DNA of 64,000 nucleotides from assembly GCA_964036045.1 (NCBI GenBank), contig OZ038385.1, forward strand, positions 55,021,419 through 55,085,418. Direction: 5' to 3'. The translations under genes and the position numbers were made by a program. Positions within the stretch are counted from its first letter, which is position 1. Every line of letters starts with the position of its first letter. A model generated the notes under the pieces. That model saw only the letters and a list, made by a program, of their open reading frames with translations, had not been told where the DNA came from and searched no databases. The stretch is from Eutreptiella sp. 'Long Island Sound 2002'. Its lineage: Eukaryota; Euglenozoa; Euglenophyceae; Eutreptiales; Eutreptiaceae. This document shows, one piece after another, positions 11,131 through 22,692 of this stretch.

Positions 11131-12668
11131 CACCCTAATAGGAGGACCCATTGCCAGCGGTAGCGGGAGGCCCTCCCAGCAGGGGGTTCGGGACTGCTAC
11201 CTAGCCCCACAGCCTTCCGTGCTGTCGACTAGGGTTTATTGTTGGGTACGTACATACATACTTACGATCTACACCAAAGCTGGCCAAGTGCGCCGGGGCT
11301 GTTGGCTCGGCCCCGGCCCAAAAAACAGAGCATTAGAAAGCCAGGGGGACGGCCCTCCAATGGACCTCCAAATGCGCCCCAGCCACATGTAGGGGGGGGG
11401 GGGGGGGCTTTCTCGTTCCATAACCTCTCCACAGAACCGTCCATGGCACCCATCCACTAACACGTGGACCACTCCCCGTCCGAAACCCGAGCCCCATTGT
11501 GGAGGCCCTCAACATTGGGTTGGGGCCACACACCAAGAAAATGCGGGCGGCTAGGGGCGGGGCCGGCACACCCGGCATAGGGGCGCCATTGCGGTAGTGT
11601 GTGGAGTCGCCCCCAACCGCAATGTGGTGGGGGGGGGGGGGGGGCGCATGTCACAAGAGCCTGGAGCGGCCAGTGCAGGGGGCAGTGGACTGGCCCCCAG
11701 CATACTATTCCGGCTGGTACCGTGTCCCTAGAAGGAACCCCACGTAGGCTCCTCAAAAAATCGGTTCTGTCGTCGGGCCTACAGGGAGCCCGGATAGGCG
11801 TCCTCAGAGTGCTCCATGATCCCATGATCCCATCATGGACTTGTGAAGGGCCAAGGTGGGAGTGTGGGGAAAGGAGGGACCCACAAACACAAGCCTAAGC
11901 CACAGAGAACGCTTTCTGCGCGCCGCAGGTGTACTGCAGGGTTTGAGAAACCTGTTTTATTGCAGACTGTTCCGGAAACAAACCAGATAACTAGGAAATA
12001 GCACACGTTGATCTTTTGACACCATCGCTCCATCAAGGGTGCCCATTTCTGTGACGTAGTCGTTTCGCTTCGCATTTGCGATATTTCGCGGTTCGAGTTG
12101 TTTCGTGTTTCGATTTGACGCCAACTATGCCGAATTAATCACTCACAACGATGTCGTCTGGCGAGTAGTTGATATCCAAAGACACATAGTCGGCGGAGCA
12201 TGACGTGAGAGAAGAGCCTGAGGGTGGCGGCGGCCCGCGCCAGGGGCCCCTTGTCCGCGGGCTGACGATTGCATTGAACAAGTGTCCCCCGCTACTGGGG
12301 AGAAATCAATGGCTCCCAATGCTCCGCACGGGGACAAAATCAGAAATGGCCTACATGTGGGCATAGTGGCTACCTAACCCTTGCCCCTGGGTTGACACCC
12401 CGTAACATAACCCGTGACTTCTCGGGGTCCCCATGGTAGGGAGAGATCAATATGGCTACATAAAAGGGCCATATTGTATGGTAAAACCGGGCCCCATGCC
12501 CCCCGGGGAGCACAACAAGGTGGAATCTAAAAAGCTCCACAAATTAGGCAGGTTTCCCAAACAGCGCGCCGCAGGGCGCGCCGCAAGCGCCGCGGAAAAG
12601 CCTTCTCACAGGGAGGCCCTGGAAAACCTCCGCAAACCGCCACCCTTGGTGGAGCCCGCCGTGTACCA
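11131..12668. other. GC-rich region without recognised genes
   Basis: Poly-G tracts lie at about 11391-11407 and 11628-11643. From about 11900 the base composition falls towards average. No exon signature was recognised. Confidence 0.5.
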
Positions 12669-12849
12669 TTGTGGCTTCCCCACGGTGGCCGGCGAGCGGT
12701 GGGGCACACAACCTCACAACCCAGCCGCTGGTTGGCTACGGCTAGGCTGTTTTCCAGGCTACGTGTTCGCCTAGCCCCTCCCCACCCCCCCTGGTTTCAC
12801 CCCCACACCACGGTGCGGTCACGCGCCCCTAGGCGACCGTGGGGGGTTG

Positions 12850-13163
12850 CAAATGCAAAATGGCCTAGGGCATTTTGCCAACCCGTTGATCATGATCAAG
12901 CTGGAGCTGTGGAAGAAATTGAGGAGGAAGATGGCCAAAGTGGAGTGGCAAAAATGTGGACAATGGTGAAAACTCCTTTGTCTGTTCCACATGTGAGTGC
13001 GAATCCAAGCTCAAGGGAGTCGGAGTCAGTGTCGGAGTTCGATGCAGACGAGTCGTTGTCAACATTACAACATGTCATCCCAAACATCCCCTTCGAAAAG
13101 TGGCGCCATGGACCATACGGCCAGTACTTGACGTTGCACTTGTTGATGAATTGTTGGATGTGA
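12850..13163 (+). CDS. Possible coding fragment, acidic, unknown
   Basis: The open frame contains an acidic, serine-rich stretch (VEEIEEEDGQSG, then SSRESESVSEFDADESL) followed by PNIPFEKWRHGPYGQYL and a stop at 13161-13163. This is less repetitive and more protein-like than neighbouring frames. I recognise no family. It may be an exon or a decayed transposon ORF; the minus strand is also open here. Confidence 0.25.
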
Positions 13164-13170
13164 ACCACAG

Positions 13171-14339
13171 TGTGGACCATCCAAGGGAGTCGTAGGATGT
13201 GCTCCTCCCATCCCCAACTTTCATCCCCAACTTCGTCCACGGATAACAGCACACAACCTAGGTGTACAATTGGGTAAACGGATGCTCTCCAAAGCCCCAA
13301 ATAAAGGAGTGCCTACCGTTGTACTTGGCCTGCCATCTTGGGTGATCACGGGGGACGTGTCCTCGCTGTTGTAGGCGACCCCCCCCCCAAGTAGAAGTGG
13401 GCCGAAGGCACCCAAGGGGTGGGGGTCAGGAGGGGGGGGCTTCTCTGGGAAACAGGCTAGTTGCTAGCAAGGGTTGGGGGGGGGGTGAGAGGGTTAGCAG
13501 AGGTCTAGTCCAGTCTTGCAAAGACGCAGTGGCCTCAGGGGTTACTCGACAGCAACAGAGGCGTCTACTCTACCTCCTCACCAGTGTAGGGTTAGGGTCA
13601 CCGAGCTGGTGGAACCAGTCTTGGTTTTATAACCCTATTTAGTGTCTAGGGTGGACCTAACAGGTTTGGCAAGCAGGCAGGGAAGCAGCAGCAAGCAGCA
13701 AGCAGCAAGCAGCAAGTAGCAAGCATGCGCGAAATGGGGAAAAATCACAGCTCCGTTGTGGTGCTTCGGATTCCGCCAAAATTTTGGTGGATGCTATCTA
13801 TCGGTGTGAGGGACAACCACACAAAGTGTGAGCCTGAAAGTCAACGGTGGCGGCTGGGAACGGGCGTTGCAAGTGCCGGACCTCCATTTCAAAATCTGCA
13901 ATTTCGGGCCAAAATCGGCCTTTTTTTGCCCCAAACCGCCCGAAAACCTGATGAAAACGGCCAAATGAAAGGAAATAGTGGCTACTCTACACATGTAGCT
14001 AGACTTCCCCGTGCCGAAGGGCCCTCTAGGGCCCTCTAACTCCACAATATGTCTGTAAACCGCCCCCAAAAGGCCCCCGAATCCCGAAAATTTGTGTACA
14101 TTGGCCGCCAACAGCCCCAACCCAAAAATAGACCATATCTTGGGCTACGTGGCTCAAAGCGCGATTTCGAGCACACCTAATCCACCCACAACCACCCACT
14201 TTTGGTGGTTTCCACCCCTCAAAATTGCCCTTAAACGATGCCTAGACCCCCATACCTAGGCCCAGCGGGCTGCGGCAAGCTGCAAGAGGTAGCCCAAAGA
14301 GGTGTGGGGCAAAATGGGTCAACAAGGTCCACCAGGTGC
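13171..14339. other. Non-coding region with 7-mer tandem repeat
   Basis: The interval holds a short tandem array of the 7-mer AGCAAGC at about 13684-13724, a G-rich stretch at 13430-13495 and a single telomere-like TAGGGTTAGGG at about 13586. No gene was recognised. Confidence 0.5.
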
Positions 14340-15045
14340 AAAAAAAAACTTTTTTCAAAAATGATCTTGGACCTCATGGAATGCTAAAACAAGTAATTTT
14401 GGCGCGTTTTGAGCTCCTAATGGCCTATTTTGGTCGTCCTAAAAATCTCAAAATGCCTTGAAAATGGGCCGTTTTGGGGCAAAAAATGGGTCAAAAATGT
14501 GCTTTTCCAAAAATGATCCTAGACCATTTGGGGTGCCTAAACAAGTGGAATGAGCCCATTGCAAGCCATTTTGGCTCCTCCAAAGTCACAAAATGCCTTG
14601 AAAATGGTTTGTTTTGCGACCAAAAATGGGTCAAAAATGGGTCAACAAAAATGTGTTTTTCCAAACATGATCCTAGACCATTTGGGGTGCACAAACAAGT
14701 GAAATGGGCCCTTTTTGAGCCCATTAAAAGCCATTTTGGCCCCTCCAAAACCACAAAATGCCTTGAAAATGGGCTTTTTGGGGACCAAAAATCAATCAAA
14801 AATGGGTCAAAAATGTGTTTTTCTAAAGATACTTTTGGACTATTTGGGGTGCACAAACAAGTGGAATGAGCCCATTTTGAGCCCATGTGGAGCATTTTGG
14901 CCCCTCTCAAGGCCGAAAGGGCGTTGAAAATGGGCCAATTTGGGACCACAAATGGCTCGGATCATTTTTGGAAAACCATGGTTTTGATCCAGTTGTGGTG
15001 CCCAAACGGATGAATACAGCTCATTTTGAGCCGCTCTCATCCACT
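14340..15045. repeat. Degenerate tandem repeat, ~135-165-bp unit, 4-5 copies
   Basis: Recurring blocks are 'aaatgccttgaaaatggg' (about 14450, 14591, 14756 and, diverged, 14915) and 'tttggggtgcacaaacaagt' (about 14529, 14683, 14845 and, diverged, 14995). Lengths vary by small internal duplications of 'aaaaatgggtc'. Long open frames on both strands here are consequences of the repeat. Confidence 0.75.
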
Positions 15046-15127
15046 TTCCTTTGTGTACCTCATTTGTCGTTGAAGCCTCCTAGACGATGTTCCTTCCCCC
15101 ACTAGCTCGGTCCCAATATTCAGTCCT

Positions 15128-15159
15128 GGTTAGGGTTAGGGTTCACCCTAACCCTAACC
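15128..15159. repeat. Head-to-head telomere-type palindrome
   Basis: The 15-base arm GGTTAGGGTTAGGGT (15128-15142) is followed by TC and then its perfect reverse complement (15145-15159). It amounts to two and a half TTAGGG units facing two and a half CCCTAA units. It sits between two different tandem arrays. Confidence 0.85.
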
Positions 15160-15299
15160 TAGGCAGGGAGGGTGCCTCCCATCCACGCTCTAGCGCCTGG
15201 GCAAGGAGGGGTGCCACGTGGACAAGGGGAAGGAAAAAAATTTTCAGGCGCCTCCGGCACCACCATATGTTTGGCCGGTAGCTATTGACCCTTGGCAAC

Positions 15300-16035
15300 T
15301 AAATAGATAAAACAGGTGGAACGAAGAAAGCACATGGAAATCCATAAAATATGTGGAAACGAGAAAGCACGTGGAATCCACAAAGCACGTGGAATAGACA
15401 AAAGATGTGGAAAAGAAAGGAGATAAGGAACAAATGAAACACGTGGAATACAGGGAACCAAATGGAACAAATACGACACGTGGAATGGATATTACAAATG
15501 GAATGGATAAAGCACATGGAATACATGAAACATGTGGAACGGAGAAAGCACCCGGAACACATAAAACATGTGGGACATATCAACCAAGTGGAATGGACAA
15601 AACACTTGGAACAGAGAAAGCATGTGGAACGGAGGAAATGTGGAATGAATGAAACATGTGGAATGGATGAAGCACGTGGAATGGATAACATGTGGATTAG
15701 ATAAAACACATGGAACGAAGAAAGAACATGGAAATCCATAAAACATGTGGAACACACAAAGCATGTGGAATGGATAAAACATGTGGCACATGCAATGCAT
15801 AAAACACGCGGAACGGAGAGAGCATGTGGGATAGATAAAACACGTGGAACGGAGAAAGCACATGGAATAGATCAAGCATCTGGAACACGGCAAGCACATA
15901 CAAGATAGATAGATAAAACACGTGGAATGGAAAGGGCCCGTAGAATAGATAAAACATGTGGAATAGAAAAAGCATGTGGAATAGGTAAAACACGTGGAAG
16001 GAAGAAAGCACGTGGAGTAGATAAAACATGTGGAC
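15300..16035. repeat. 18-20-bp minisatellite with CACGTG/CATGTG core
   Basis: About 735 bases consist of copies of the type 'aaagCACGTGGAAtggata'. The core alternates between CACGTGGAA and CATGTGGAA, with a variable A/T-rich linker. Roughly 35-40 units are present. The array is open in several frames on both strands, which explains the long Cys/Phe-rich or Lys/His-rich spurious ORFs. Confidence 0.88.
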
Positions 16036-16127
16036 TGCCGACGAACCGCTGGGTTGTGGGGCGGGATTCACCTGTCCAAATGCACTTTCAACCCTGGCCC
16101 CCGCCCCCCTCCCCCTAAACCTGATTT

Positions 16128-16330
16128 GTGGTGTACCTCTTGTACAGGGGGAGCACACCCCCTGCAGTGATATATACAAGGGTCTACACCCTTGTACATA
16201 TCAGCCCAGCACTTGTACAGGCGATTAGATCCCCTACCGTGATATGTACAAGGGTCTACAACCTTGTACATCTCACTCCAGCACTTGTACAGGGGAGTGC
16301 ACCCCCTGCGGTGATAGGGGGTGATGGGGA
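16128..16330. repeat. ~80-bp tandem repeat with internal hairpin, ~2.5 copies
   Basis: Units contain 'cagcacttgtacagg', 'cacccctgcagtgat'-like sequence and a near-perfect hairpin in which TACAAGGGT is followed by CTAC and then ACCCTTGTA (first copy about 16167-16199, second about 16246-16268). The second copy keeps the hairpin with a few compensating differences. Confidence 0.75.
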
Positions 16331-16522
16331 GGGTTAGCAGAGGTATAGATGTCAAGGGTGTGAGGAAGCTGGGTACCTGCGATTGTGGGCAAGAATCCCT
16401 GATCCCTTGAATGTGTAGGGCCAGGGTTGCTGAGGGTCAGTGAACAACATATTTGCACCCGTTGCACAGCACATGGAGTGACCGGAGTGGAGTGGCTAAC
16501 TGCGACCATCACGGCAAACTAC

Positions 16523-16723
16523 CTGCTCGGCGTGCAAGCCCCGAGTCCACAAGCCATCTTGTGGTGACTTGCCATTGACCTCAGGGCGTGTCACCGGAGT
16601 ACGCACAGGGGTCGTCTTTGTAGAATCCTGTCCTGGGGCAAGGACGGTCATCGGATTGAACAGGGGGATGTTCTGAATTGCAGGTGTGCCATAGGCTGCC
16701 ATTGGCTGCAGCGCAGGTTGCGC
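16523..16723 (-). CDS. Isolated coding exon, Pro/Thr-rich; possible N-terminal exon of the lycopene cyclase
   Basis: This 67-codon, phase-0 exon lies between a strong acceptor (TCTGTTGCAG above 16723) and the strong donor GTAGTTTG below 16523. It encodes a non-repetitive sequence with YGTPAIQNIPLFNP, then MTVLAPGQ, then many Thr/Pro. I recognise no domain. It lies on the same strand as, and upstream of, the cyclase FAD exon, and both borders are phase 0, so it could supply the leader region across a ~7.2-kb intron. Just upstream, an unspliced ATG (16768-16770) opens MKSLMFLNAAIVSVA, which is signal-peptide-like. A second ATG at 16745-16747 is in frame with the exon (MLLLCLLQ). Either could be a leader for a secondary plastid. 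This is inference only. Confidence 0.5.
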
Positions 16724-16781
16724 CTGCAACAGACACAATAGCAGCATTGAGAAACATCAAGGATTTCATCTTAAACAGTAG

Positions 16782-16808
16782 CAGAGAAGAGAAGAGAAGA
16801 GAAGAGAG
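16782..16808. repeat. (AGAGA)n microsatellite
   Basis: This is a pentanucleotide AGAAG/AGAGA run of about 27 bases, directly upstream (in minus-strand terms) of the exon at 16523-16723. Confidence 0.85.
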
Positions 16809-17369
16809 CAGAGAAGATTCATGAGGTGCGCAGGTATGGGGTATGACATCCAGTTCAGCGCCCACCGCGCCCACCCTGGTCTTCATTGGTTCATGCCCCA
16901 TGATGACAGGATCACAAGTCCAGGGATCTGCTTGCCTGACACCTGCCCAACACAACAACATCCTGCTCAAAACTACTCAGCTTTGCTGAAATAAAAACTG
17001 CTCCAGTTGACACATCCCTGATTTTGGCCAAAATCAACAACACTCAGCTTCTAACAAAAGTCCAAAACACACAGCCAAACACATGTGCGCAGACACATGC
17101 AGTCACATGATGCCCCACTGCGCTGCTGTCACAAGGCCCAGCCACCATATATCTCTCTTGACTACAAACAACTTCACAACCAAATTGGTGCACCCAATCA
17201 CATGACCGCATCACGCCAACGTGGTATACTCAATCACATGACCAAAACCTGATCTCTACAATCCCCAACGCAACCGCACCATCCCAGTTCTTCATTGAAC
17301 AAGCCTTGAATGCTCTCCATGTCTGCTGAAAACAGTTGTCAATGGTGGTTGAAATCATCAGACCCTGAA

Positions 17370-18235
17370 TCCACAAGCTCACACAGCCAGGGCAATGCTT
17401 TCCCCAAAGCATAGTGTACAGTGCTGCCAGCCCAGCCTAAGAAAATCTGTGCATAGAATTACAAAAACAATCTGGAAATTCTGGACCCCCACACAGAGGA
17501 GGAATGTGCATGACATCTCTGTTGCTTCGTGGACATGTGTGGGTGCAAGTAGAATGATGTCGTCGACATCCTTATCCACTGTGATGTTGCACACAGCAAC
17601 CCACCTCCCTTTTGACAGAGGGTGCTCTCTGTGTGTTGGAAGGCTGGCAGCCAGATCACAGTATACTCTAAGTGCCTTGTGCAAACACAAAATCACAACC
17701 CCAATGGCATGCCCCGAAACTCAATCTGGACACTCCCAAAGTTAGGTTTGGCTAGAATTGTGCGCCTTGCTACATGAGGCGCAAACCAATGCACCCCCCC
17801 CCCCCAGTTGCATCATACGCCAAGTCCCCCCCCCTGCACCTCATGCACACCAACCCCCCTATGCACGATGTGTGTGCATAAACCCCCACTAAGTGCCAAA
17901 ACCCCTCTGGCTGTGCCAGACTCCCCTGCGTGTATGGTGTGAGATAGCCAGCAACTAGCATGGCACTGTTTGTAGGACCTCCAAGTGGGTTACAAGTTGA
18001 GGTCCCGCATTGTAGCCCTACGTAGAGGCCCATGCCGGTTATCAGGTAATACTGGTTCATTAGCGATGGCCCGTGTCACTCTACTGTTGAGATTCTTGGT
18101 CAAACTTCGTGTGATTGTGCTTGATGCCCTAGGTTTGTCACCCTTACTGAGGTTGCAGTTACCAATAAATTGAGCAAATCCAAACCAACACAATGGATTT
18201 CTGATTTTTTGCCAATTGGTGTGTGGTCACAGTAT
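17370..18235. other. Unrelated insertion or spacer in the left end of the satellite array
   Basis: Spacing between the first two anchors is 1025 bases rather than ~350. The extra sequence contains C-runs (about 17795-17835) and no satellite blocks, and no gene is recognised in it. It may be older flank or an insertion. Confidence 0.5.
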
Positions 18236-18479
18236 ACTCCATGTGCCTTGGGCAAACATTACTTCACAACCCCAATCACATGACCCCAAAACGAAATCAC
18301 AATACTTCTGACATCTTCATTGAACAAGCCTTGAATGCTCTCCATGTCTGCTGAAAGCATTCGTCAATGGTGGTTGAAATCATCAGACTCCAAATCCACA
18401 AACTCACAAAGCCAACGGCTTTTGTAAATGCACTAGTCGAGTGCACACTGCTGCCAGCTAAGCTAGAAAGAATGCAGTC

Positions 18480-18665
18480 CAAACCATACTTGGCGATACC
18501 TGCCACGGCAGGTGTCGGCAGGTGTCAAATTGTCCTGGCAGATGTCGGCAGCTGTCAGGCAATTTGGTAGAGGCACATGGAAATTAACCAACACACAGGT
18601 CCAGCAGGTGTCAGCAGGTGTCGCTAAAAAATTTTGGGAGGTGCGAGCGCCAAACATGGTCCAAA
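18480..18665. repeat. ~185-bp insertion in one monomer, with GGCAGGTGTC repeats
   Basis: The anchor spacing 18316 to 18862 is 546, against ~350 for a normal monomer. The extra block contains 'ggcaggtgtc', 'ggcagatgtc', 'ggcagctgtc' and 'agcaggtgtc', a short degenerate tandem motif not found in other monomers. Confidence 0.6.
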
Positions 18666-19515
18666 CAACGCGTACAAGCACACAGACAGTCGGAAAAAAA
18701 TATGCATGACGCATGCAGGCAGAGCACATGTGCTGGGGCATGTCAATCACATCATGATCTACCAGTGAGTACTTAGAGTATACTCCATGTGCCTTGTGTA
18801 AAAACAAGATCACAACCCCAATCACATGACCCCAAAACGCAATCACAATACTTCTGACATCTTCATTGAACAAGCCTTGAATGCTCTCCATGTCTGCTGA
18901 AAGCAGTTGTCAGTGGTGGTTGAAATCATCAGACCCCAAATGCACAAACTCACACAGCTGCCAGCTCACAAACAACTCGTACAAGCACACAGACAGACAA
19001 AGAAATACATGTATACATGCTCTCAAAGCAAATGTGCTCGGACATGTCAATCACATCATGATCTACCAGTGAGTAGTTACAGTATACTCCATGTGCCTTG
19101 CGGAAAAAACAAGATCACAACCCCAATCACATGACCCCAAAAAGCAACTGCAACTCTTCTGAGGTCTTCATTGAACAAGCCTTGAATGCTCTCCATGTCT
19201 GCTGAAAGCAGTTGTCAGTGGTGGTTGAAATCATCAGACCCCAAATGCACAAACTCACACAGCCAACGGCTGAGCTTTGCTAAATGCCTCTAGCACAGTG
19301 CACACTGCTGCCAGCGCACAAACAACTCGTACAAGCACACGAAGAGACAAAGAAACACATGTATACATTCTTTCAAAGCACATGTGCTGGGGCATGTCAA
19401 TCACATCATGATCTACCAGTGAGTAGTACAGTATACTCCATGTGCCTTGTGGAAAAAAAAAGACCATAACCCCAATCACATGACCCCAAATCACAATTGC
19501 AACTCTTTTGAGGTC

Positions 19516-20574
19516 TTCATTGAACAAGCCTTGAATGCTCTCCATGTCTGCTGAAAGCAGTTGTCAGTGGTGGTTGAAATCATCAGACCCCAAATGCACA
19601 AACTCACACAGCCAACGGCTGAGCTTTGCTAAACGCACGAGCGGAGCGCACAGTGCAGCCAGCGCACAAACAACACGCACAAGCACACAGACAAAAAAAA
19701 CACATGTATACATGCTTTGAAAGCAAATGTGCTGGGGCATGTCAACCACATCATGATCTACCAGTGTGTAGTTACAGTAAAATCCATGTGCCTTGTGTAA
19801 ACACAAGATCACAACCACAATCACATGACCCCGAATCACAATTGCAACTCTTTTGAGGTCTTCATTGAACAAGCCTTGAATGCTCTCCATGTCTGCTGAA
19901 AGCAGTTGTCAGTGGTGGTTGAAATCATCAGACCCCAAATGCACAAACTCACACAGCCAACGGCTGAGCTTTGCTAAATGCCTCTAGCACAGTGCACACT
20001 GCTGCCAGCGCACAAACAACACGTACAAGCACACGAAGAGACAAAGAAATACATGTATACATGCTCTCAAAGCAAATGTGCTGGGGCATGTCAATCACAT
20101 CATGATCTACCAGTGAGTAGTTACAGTAAAATTCATGTGCCTTGTGGAAAAAGATCACAACCCCAATCACATGACCCCAAAACGCAATTGCAACTCTTCT
20201 GAGGTCTTCATTGAACAAGCCTTGAATGCTCTCCATGTCTGCTGAAAGCAGTTGTCAGTGGTGGTTGAAATCATCAGGCCTCAAATCCACAAACTCACAC
20301 AGCCAACGGCTGAGCTTTTGTAAATGCACTAGTCGAGTGCACACTGCTGCCAGCTCGGGGGCAATGAATGCAGTCCCAACGACACGTACAAGCACACAGA
20401 CAGACAAAACAAATATGCATGACGCATGCAGGCAAGGCATATGTGCTGGGGCATGTCAATCACATCATGATCTACCAGTGAGTAGTACAGTATACTCCAT
20501 GTGCCTTGTGGAAAAAAAAAGACCATAACCCCAATCACATGACCCCAAAACGCAATTGCAACTCTTTTGAGGTC
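19516..20574. repeat. Higher-order repeat copy 1 (A-B-C, 1059 bp)
   Basis: Three monomer types lie in order: A (345 bp; 'cgagcggagcgcacagtgcag'-type middle), B (346 bp; 'gcctctagcacagtgcaca') and C (368 bp; 'cactagtcgagtgcacac' and 'ctcgggggcaatgaatgc'). The next copies repeat the same order with almost no change. This copy keeps CAACGGCTGAGC in A where later copies have GGACAGCTGAGC. Confidence 0.9.
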
Positions 20575-21633
20575 TTCATTGAACAAGCCTTGAATGCTCT
20601 CCATGTCTGCTGAAAGCAGTTGTCAGTGGTGGTTGAAATCATCAGACCCCAAATGCACAAACTCACACAGCGGACAGCTGAGCTTTGCTAAACGCACGAG
20701 CGGAGCGCACAGTGCAGCCAGCGCACAAACAACACGCACAAGCACACAGACAAAAAAAACACATGTATACATGCTTTGAAAGCAAATGTGCTGGGGCATG
20801 TCAACCACATCATGATCTACCAGTGTGTAGTTACAGTAAAATCCATGTGCCTTGTGTAAACACAAGATCACAACCACAATCACATGACCCCGAATCACAA
20901 TTGCAACTCTTTTGAGGTCTTCATTGAACAAGCCTTGAATGCTCTCCATGTCTGCTGAAAGCAGTTGTCAGTGGTGGTTGAAATCATCAGACCCCAAATG
21001 CACAAACTCACACAGCCAACGGCTGAGCTTTGCTAAATGCCTCTAGCACAGTGCACACTGCTGCCAGCGCACAAACAACACGTACAAGCACACGAAGAGA
21101 CAAAGAAATACATGTATACATGCTCTCAAAGCAAATGTGCTGGGGCATGTCAATCACATCATGATCTACCAGTGAGTAGTTACAGTAAAATTCATGTGCC
21201 TTGTGGAAAAAGATCACAACCCCAATCACATGACCCCAAAACGCAATTGCAACTCTTCTGAGGTCTTCATTGAACAAGCCTTGAATGCTCTCCATGTCTG
21301 CTGAAAGCAGTTGTCAGTGGTGGTTGAAATCATCAGGCCTCAAATCCACAAACTCACACAGCCAACGGCTGAGCTTTTGTAAATGCACTAGTCGAGTGCA
21401 CACTGCTGCCAGCTCGGGGGCAATGAATGCAGTCCCAACGACACGTACAAGCACACAGACAGACAAAACAAATATGCATGACGCATGCAGGCAAGGCATA
21501 TGTGCTGGGGCATGTCAATCACATCATGATCTACCAGTGAGTAGTACAGTATACTCCATGTGCCTTGTGGAAAAAAAAAGACCATAACCCCAATCACATG
21601 ACCCCAAAACGCAATTGCAACTCTTTTGAGGTC
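20575..21633. repeat. Higher-order repeat copy 2 (A-B-C, 1059 bp)
   Basis: The order and lengths are the same as copy 1 (345 + 346 + 368). It is nearly identical to copy 3. The A monomer has CACAGCGGACAGCTGAGC. Confidence 0.92.
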
Positions 21634-22692
21634 TTCATTGAACAAGCCTTGAATGCTCTCCATGTCTGCTGAAAGCAGTTGTCAGTGGTGGTTGAAATCA
21701 TCAGACCCCAAATGCACAAACTCACACAGCGGACAGCTGAGCTTTGCTAAACGCACGAGCGGAGCGCACAGTGCAGCCAGCGCACAAACAACACGCACAA
21801 GCACACAGACAAAAAAAACACATGTATACATGCTTTGAAAGCAAATGTGCTGGGGCATGTCAATCACATCATGATCTACCAGTGTGTAGTTACAGTAAAA
21901 TCCATGTGCCTTGTGTAAACACAAGATCACAACCACAATCACATGACCCCGAATCACAATTGCAACTCTTTTGAGGTCTTCATTGAACAAGCCTTGAATG
22001 CTCTCCATGTCTGCTGAAAGCAGTTGTCAGTGGTGGTTGAAATCATCAGACCCCAAATGCACAAACTCACACAGCCAACGGCTGAGCTTTGCTAAATGCC
22101 TCTAGCACAGTGCACACTGCTGCCAGCGCACAAACAACACGTACAAGCACACGAAGAGACAAAGAAATACATGTATACATGCTCTCAAAGCAAATGTGCT
22201 GGGGCATGTCAATCACATCATGATCTACCAGTGAGTAATTACAGTAAAATTCATGTGCCTTGTGGAAAAAGATCACAACCCCAATCACATGACCCCAAAA
22301 CGCAATTGCAACTCTTCTGAGGTCTTCATTGAACAAGCCTTGAATGCTCTCCATGTCTGCTGAAAGCAGTTGTCAGTGGTGGTTGAAATCATCAGGCCTC
22401 AAATCCACAAACTCACACAGCCAACGGCTGAGCTTTTGTAAATGCACTAGTCGAGTGCACACTGCTGCCAGCTCGGGGGCAATGAATGCAGTCCCAACGA
22501 CACGTACAAGCACACAGACAGACAAAACAAATATGCATGACGCATGCAGGCAAGGCATATGTGCTGGGGCATGTCAATCACATCATGATCTACCAGTGAG
22601 TAGTACAGTATACTCCATGTGCCTTGTGGAAAAAAAAAGACCATAACCCCAATCACATGACCCCAAAACGCAATTGCAACTCTTTTGAGGTC
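21634..22692. repeat. Higher-order repeat copy 3 (A-B-C, 1059 bp)
   Basis: It is near-identical to copy 2. Visible changes include GTCAACCACATC to GTCAATCACATC in A and GAGTAGTTACAG to GAGTAATTACAG in B. Confidence 0.92.

Noticed and set aside
15299-16179. Long Cys/Phe/His-rich ORFs on both strands
   Set aside because: They are products of the 18-20-bp minisatellite, not proteins.
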